Part shown: one piece after another, positions 60,306 through 64,000 of the stretch
How the letters are laid out: each line of letters opens with the position of its first letter
How positions within the stretch are numbered: the stretch's first letter is position 1
Source of the DNA: Trichobilharzia szidati
Lineage: Eukaryota; Platyhelminthes; Trematoda; Strigeidida; Schistosomatidae
Assembly: GCA_944472155.2 (NCBI GenBank)
Contig: OX235275.1
Coordinates: 27,332,865-27,396,864 of the forward strand
DNA length: 64,000 bases
Direction of reading: 5' to 3'
Program-made: the position numbers and the translations under genes
Notes under the pieces: model-generated
What the model saw: only the letters and a program-made list of their open reading frames with translations
What the model was told of the DNA's origin: nothing
Database searches by the model: none

Positions 60306-60603
60306 GCTTACGCGTCCACGTTATTTGGATCTTTAATACATGCGAAACCCAAGGCCATTTAGTCAGTGAAGATTCTAGGTAGTTGTAGACTGTCAGCGAA
60401 TCGCTGACCTAAACATACTCTACATCGAAACGCGTTGAGTTAACATGAGTATTCCGAGTAGGTTATCCCCAGTTTGGGCGGTGAACTACTGGTGGACGAA
60501 CTGACAAGTGGATCACGTTATGTTAACTGGCTGTACAGCTTGAGACACGGAAATGTATAAAAGATGTATAGAAAGGACTGAGAGAAATTATAGCTTCACA
60601 AAC

Positions 60604-60639
60604 CTGATTTGAGAATCTGTGCACCGTAATTCCTTCCAT
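60604..60639 (-). CDS. Micro-exon b, copy R0 (36 bp), highly diverged
   Basis: Minus strand: acceptor TTCATTATTTTCAG, donor GTTTGTG; 36 bp, phase 1-1, encoding (D)GRNYGAQILKS(G) where all other copies have DPNAREKL(A/L)KA. Confidence 0.72.
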
Positions 60640-63562
60640 CTGAAAATAATGAATCCAATCAGTGAGGATTTCTCACTTGTTTGTCAGAGGTCATTGGAAG
60701 CAGTGACATGAAGTCAACATAGAATAAAGTTATAGGATGATATTCTGAAATATAAACATCAGCTGATACATGTGAATTGTGATCAGATCAATAAATGGAT
60801 TGTTATACAACACGTCTTATTGCAGTGGAATGTGAAATGTCTTACATACGTGAGAACGAACCTATGACTGATGATATGCTTTGTACTCTTCGACACGATT
60901 CCCCACAGATTTGATCGAAACAGTTAGCATTAATTGGGAAAACCACGTAAAATTGCGATATCTCCTTCGCTTTCAACTATCTTGCTCCAGTAATCCTCAT
61001 TCATCATTACGTCAGTCGAAGTTTTGAGCATTCGAACTACTTCATAGACACGTCTTTGTACATCCGAATGACAACACCTTACGAAACTGTATAGACTATG
61101 ATTCCATAAACACAAATTGAATCTTTCTTAGTGTCGACTGTTAACTACATGCGTGTGGTTGAACTGGAAGCGTGTTCCTGAGTAATTTGTCTCAAAGAAC
61201 ATTTGACTATTCGTAGTTTCCTTCATTCAAATCCCAATGAGAATTAACCCTCTGCCATTACATGTCTTAATTATTAAATGGTTGGATGGATTCCTCTGAA
61301 GAAGTCCCCTGAATCACCTAGGTCTCCTGCTTGTTGACAATCACCAGTCAACAAGGCGTATCTGCGATCATCAAAGATCTCATATCCTCTGCAGTCAGTG
61401 ACGTCAACACTGAGCCAGCGGGCTATTCAAACTCGTGACTAAACTCCCGCAGGACTGCATTGCTGACTAATGTCAGCCAACAAGCACGAAACCCTCAGCC
61501 AAGAAGGGCCTCATGTCAATTGCCTACAACCATCTTATTACAAGAATTCTGAGTACACTGTGCTGGAGATCCACCCAGCATGTTGGTTGCCACATTGCAA
61601 ACTTGACTGATAGAATTCAGTCTGTGGCCAGCGCCAGGGATAACAGGCATGACACCAGTCTGTGTCCAATCGAAGCATTACATATCTCTTGGTTCAGTTG
61701 TAGTCCACCGAATACACTTTCTATTTTCACCTTGTGTGTTATTGTCTCGATGAATAGGTATCTTTGAATACTGGGATGGTAGGTAGTGTAATGAAGACAC
61801 TTTCAGTACTCGAGTGAGTATATAATGAATTCCGTTGCTTCTTGCTTACCTTTTGTAATGTACAACTTATTATTTTGGATATCTGTGGAAATGAAATAAA
61901 CAAATTGCACATTAACTTAGATGAAGGCATTGAATAATTCAATCGAATCAAAGACATATCTTGAAAATCTTCACAACTGCGTTTTTTGAACAAATTGTAT
62001 GTCACCATGAGATGACAATGTCAGTGATTATTATTTCTGAAGTTCTGTTTACAGAAACTACCAAATTTCCAGACTGAATCAAAGAATGCCAGCGTCATCA
62101 GAAATCTTCATGCTTATCTATGGCACTTATTGCTGACAGTCCCTGATCCATGAGGAAGGATTTTCGAATCCAAGAGGTTTCTGAAGCATCGTGGACGAGG
62201 CGTGTTCGATCCTTGGTACAATTGATGATATTGTTGCTGTTGTTGCAGCCATCTGAGGCGGGTCTCAAATCAGGAGAAATCCGCCATTCGACGCTTGATG
62301 TTTTCATTCAGTGACTCATCCACTGATCAGGTTCGTGGCGAATTCTTCACTGAAATAAATACAATTACACACACAAGCGCAGCATCAAAAGTCATAAATG
62401 TCATCACAGAATATCAGGAAGATAACTAGATGAAAATTTCTAAAACCACACTTCAAATCACTCACATTCAAATGCAATTCTCCCTAGGAGACGGCGTGCA
62501 TCTATAAATGAAAACATGAATTTCGTGGAAAATATGAAGCCAAATAGCTACGTTTCGGAGTATAATTTACAGGCCTTTACACATACAAAAGAAATGATAT
62601 ATGCACAAATAAATCAGCGGAAGAGTGATATTATCCTGAAGGCTTCTGGGGGTCAGTGGCCGACTGGAGAACACTACACTTAGCCTTCGTCGCTTGATGC
62701 GTTTCCTTCTGAAATGGGTTGAGAACCACTTTCCTGCATGTCTGCAGAAATGTGCTAGTTGCTCTGCAAGAAAGGCGGTTTTCGAAATCCTGTTCACACT
62801 GTCTATTCCATCTGAACAAACGCCTTCTGATTCACGTTAATCTACAGAGTCAACAATAACCTGCCTAAGGCGATACCGTTTCGTCTTCTCTGTACTGCTG
62901 AAGCCTAAGTCATTCACATGGAAAATCCAGGGTCATGAATAAAAGAGGAAATTACCCAGCCACTTCTCATATCCTGGTAACCAAAGTGTGGATTTCTACT
63001 GCCCTAAGATTTGTATGTTTTTTTTCCTGATTCTTTTTAACTTTTGTATTTCCCCCGAACTGATGCATGCACAAATATTTCGGCACATGCGTTATCTAAT
63101 TCTGTGATAATAATTCCACTGTAGAGCTAAGTGAGCAAATTCGTCTCCGAAAGGAAACTGTTACCTGAACTACCTGCTTGCTTTTATTTCCGCTAATGTC
63201 TGGATAGGGAATATTCGCGAATGCGTCTTCATCTCTGTAGCATAGATCGACTGAAGTTCAGTGCACAGTTTCACCGACAAATACCTTCTCAAGTGGATGC
63301 AACTCTATGTTCCTGTAGTTAGGCAGTCACGAAACATTCTGACTAATATCGAATCAACTGACTAACTGATGGGCGAATCATGAATAATATCTTGGTGTTC
63401 ATTGATGGAATGCGTCCCATGGAAACATTGGGAAAAGCAAGTGAACACAATGGTGCTGGTCTCCCAAATTCCACTTCCAGGGATTATGAAGTCAGGTAAG
63501 TGAAATTATTTCAATGCACACGTGCTTACCTGTTGATGAATTCCTCAGAAGAAATAAGTATT
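60604..63562 (-). CDS. Micro-exon gene (MEG-like), inverted copy R0, internal part
   Basis: Minus-strand exons in transcription order: f 63530-63562, a 61850-61882, b 60604-60639, all phase 1-1. Upstream exons would lie beyond 64000; the last exon is deleted at about 60298. Exons a and b encode peptides very different from all other copies, yet no stop, frameshift or splice-site loss has occurred. Without its own last exon it could only produce a complete frame by splicing into copy R1 (exon e at 59325), which phase permits. Confidence 0.58.
61850..61882 (-). CDS. Micro-exon a, copy R0 (33 bp), diverged
   Basis: Minus strand: acceptor ATTTCCACAG, donor GTAAGCAAG; 33 bp, phase 1-1, encoding (D)IQNNKLYITK. 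Confidence 0.78.
63530..63562 (-). CDS. Micro-exon f, copy R0 (33 bp)
   Basis: Minus strand: acceptor TTCTTTTGACAG, donor GTAAGCACG; 33 bp, phase 1-1, encoding YLFLLRNSST, the same peptide as copy 1 (25227). Confidence 0.8.
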
Positions 63563-64000
63563 CTGTCAAAAGAAATGTTGTGTGTAGTTACGCAGAACGT
63601 ACAGTATGAAATACATTGAAACGAATTTCGCACAATATTCTTCAGAAGATATTGAGAAAACAACTGTTTGACACTTGAAAGCACCTACTTTACTTCCATG
63701 CGTGCGAATTTCCTGTACATGGTGTCAGCTGATGAAGTGATATTATTTCATGTCAGTTAAACGTTTTCGCACTGTAGAATACATCAAATCAATTGTAGTT
63801 ATATTTTGATGGATTACACACAACGGTGAGGTGCTGTTTTGAAATTTTAATATTTCCAGCGCGTTTACTGTACGAGATCACAGCAAGTGATTGTTGGATA
63901 TGTTATGTTTCAGTTCACACGTTTGTGATTTGTAGTCGTATGTGTACGTATGTTTCAGTTGCCACTCATTTTTGTGTATTGTGAATTATATTCCAGGTCA

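Larger units (their letters stand above)
51746..64000 (-). repeat. Inverted arm of the array
   Basis: Reverse-complement homology to the left array: 51746 matches about 43900, 55600 matches about 40000, 58050 matches 37865, 59310 matches 35975, 60290 matches about 34850. It then jumps to about 28990 and continues to 62330 (about 26000) and 64000 (about 24900). By eye identity to unit 3 and the second half of unit 2 is around 95%. It carries exons on the minus strand. The arm probably continues past the window. Confidence 0.88.

Noticed and set aside
62858..62912. Reverse-strand GAAGACGAAACGG next to CAGCAGTAC, reminiscent of the hammerhead in schistosome Sm-alpha SINEs.
   Set aside because: The CTGANGA box is not present and stem II would be almost absent; the copy near 38820 does not keep the boxes either.

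Overview
The window is AT-rich, intron-dense and dominated by degraded retroelements. It looks like a chromosome segment from a blood-fluke-type flatworm (family Schistosomatidae). The evidence is the mix of RTE-like, CR1-like and Penelope-like relics, a Ty3/gypsy gag, and above all a repeated set of in-frame micro-exons of 30, 33 and 36 bp, which is the known layout of schistosome micro-exon genes (MEGs). The species and the MEG family number cannot be read from the sequence alone.

Region by region. (1) 1-6441 is a nest of retroelements. A minus-strand CR1-like endonuclease ORF is split by a 5'-truncated RTE-like element (397-2204) flanked by an 11-bp target-site duplication. Next comes a plus-strand CR1 ORF1 with a PHD-type finger, probably the inverted 5' half of the same element, and then the N-terminal half of a Penelope-like element (PLE). 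(2) 6442-11947 holds no recognisable gene, only a diverged inverted repeat; a 500-N gap follows. (3) 12448-45130 is a tandem array of about 2.5 long units with periods of roughly 14.6 and 12.4 kb. Each unit carries the same ordered exon set on the plus strand. I call the exons SPx (55 bp, signal-peptide-like), c (30), d (36), SPy (49, a second signal-peptide-like first exon), e (33), f (33), a (33), b (36) and a tentative last exon. Introns are filled with RTE and PLE relics. (4) 45131-51745 is a spacer with a PLE fragment, a CR1 RT fragment, a Ty3/gypsy gag running into a second 500-N gap, and little else. (5) 51746-64000 is an inverted copy of the array, with the same exons on the minus strand and a deletion of about 5.9 kb that abuts two gene copies.

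How the parts work together. Every micro-exon begins after codon position 1 and ends after position 1 of a codon, so all are symmetric (phase 1-1) and any subset can be joined without losing the frame. Exon lengths and splice sites are kept between copies while the encoded peptides change, and exon number differs between copies (one copy has exon a twice, one arm may read f-a-b-e-f-a-b). This is what a rapidly diversifying, secreted MEG family would look like, spread by tandem and inverted duplication. No transcript evidence is available here, so gene models are inferences from splice signals, phase and conservation between copies.
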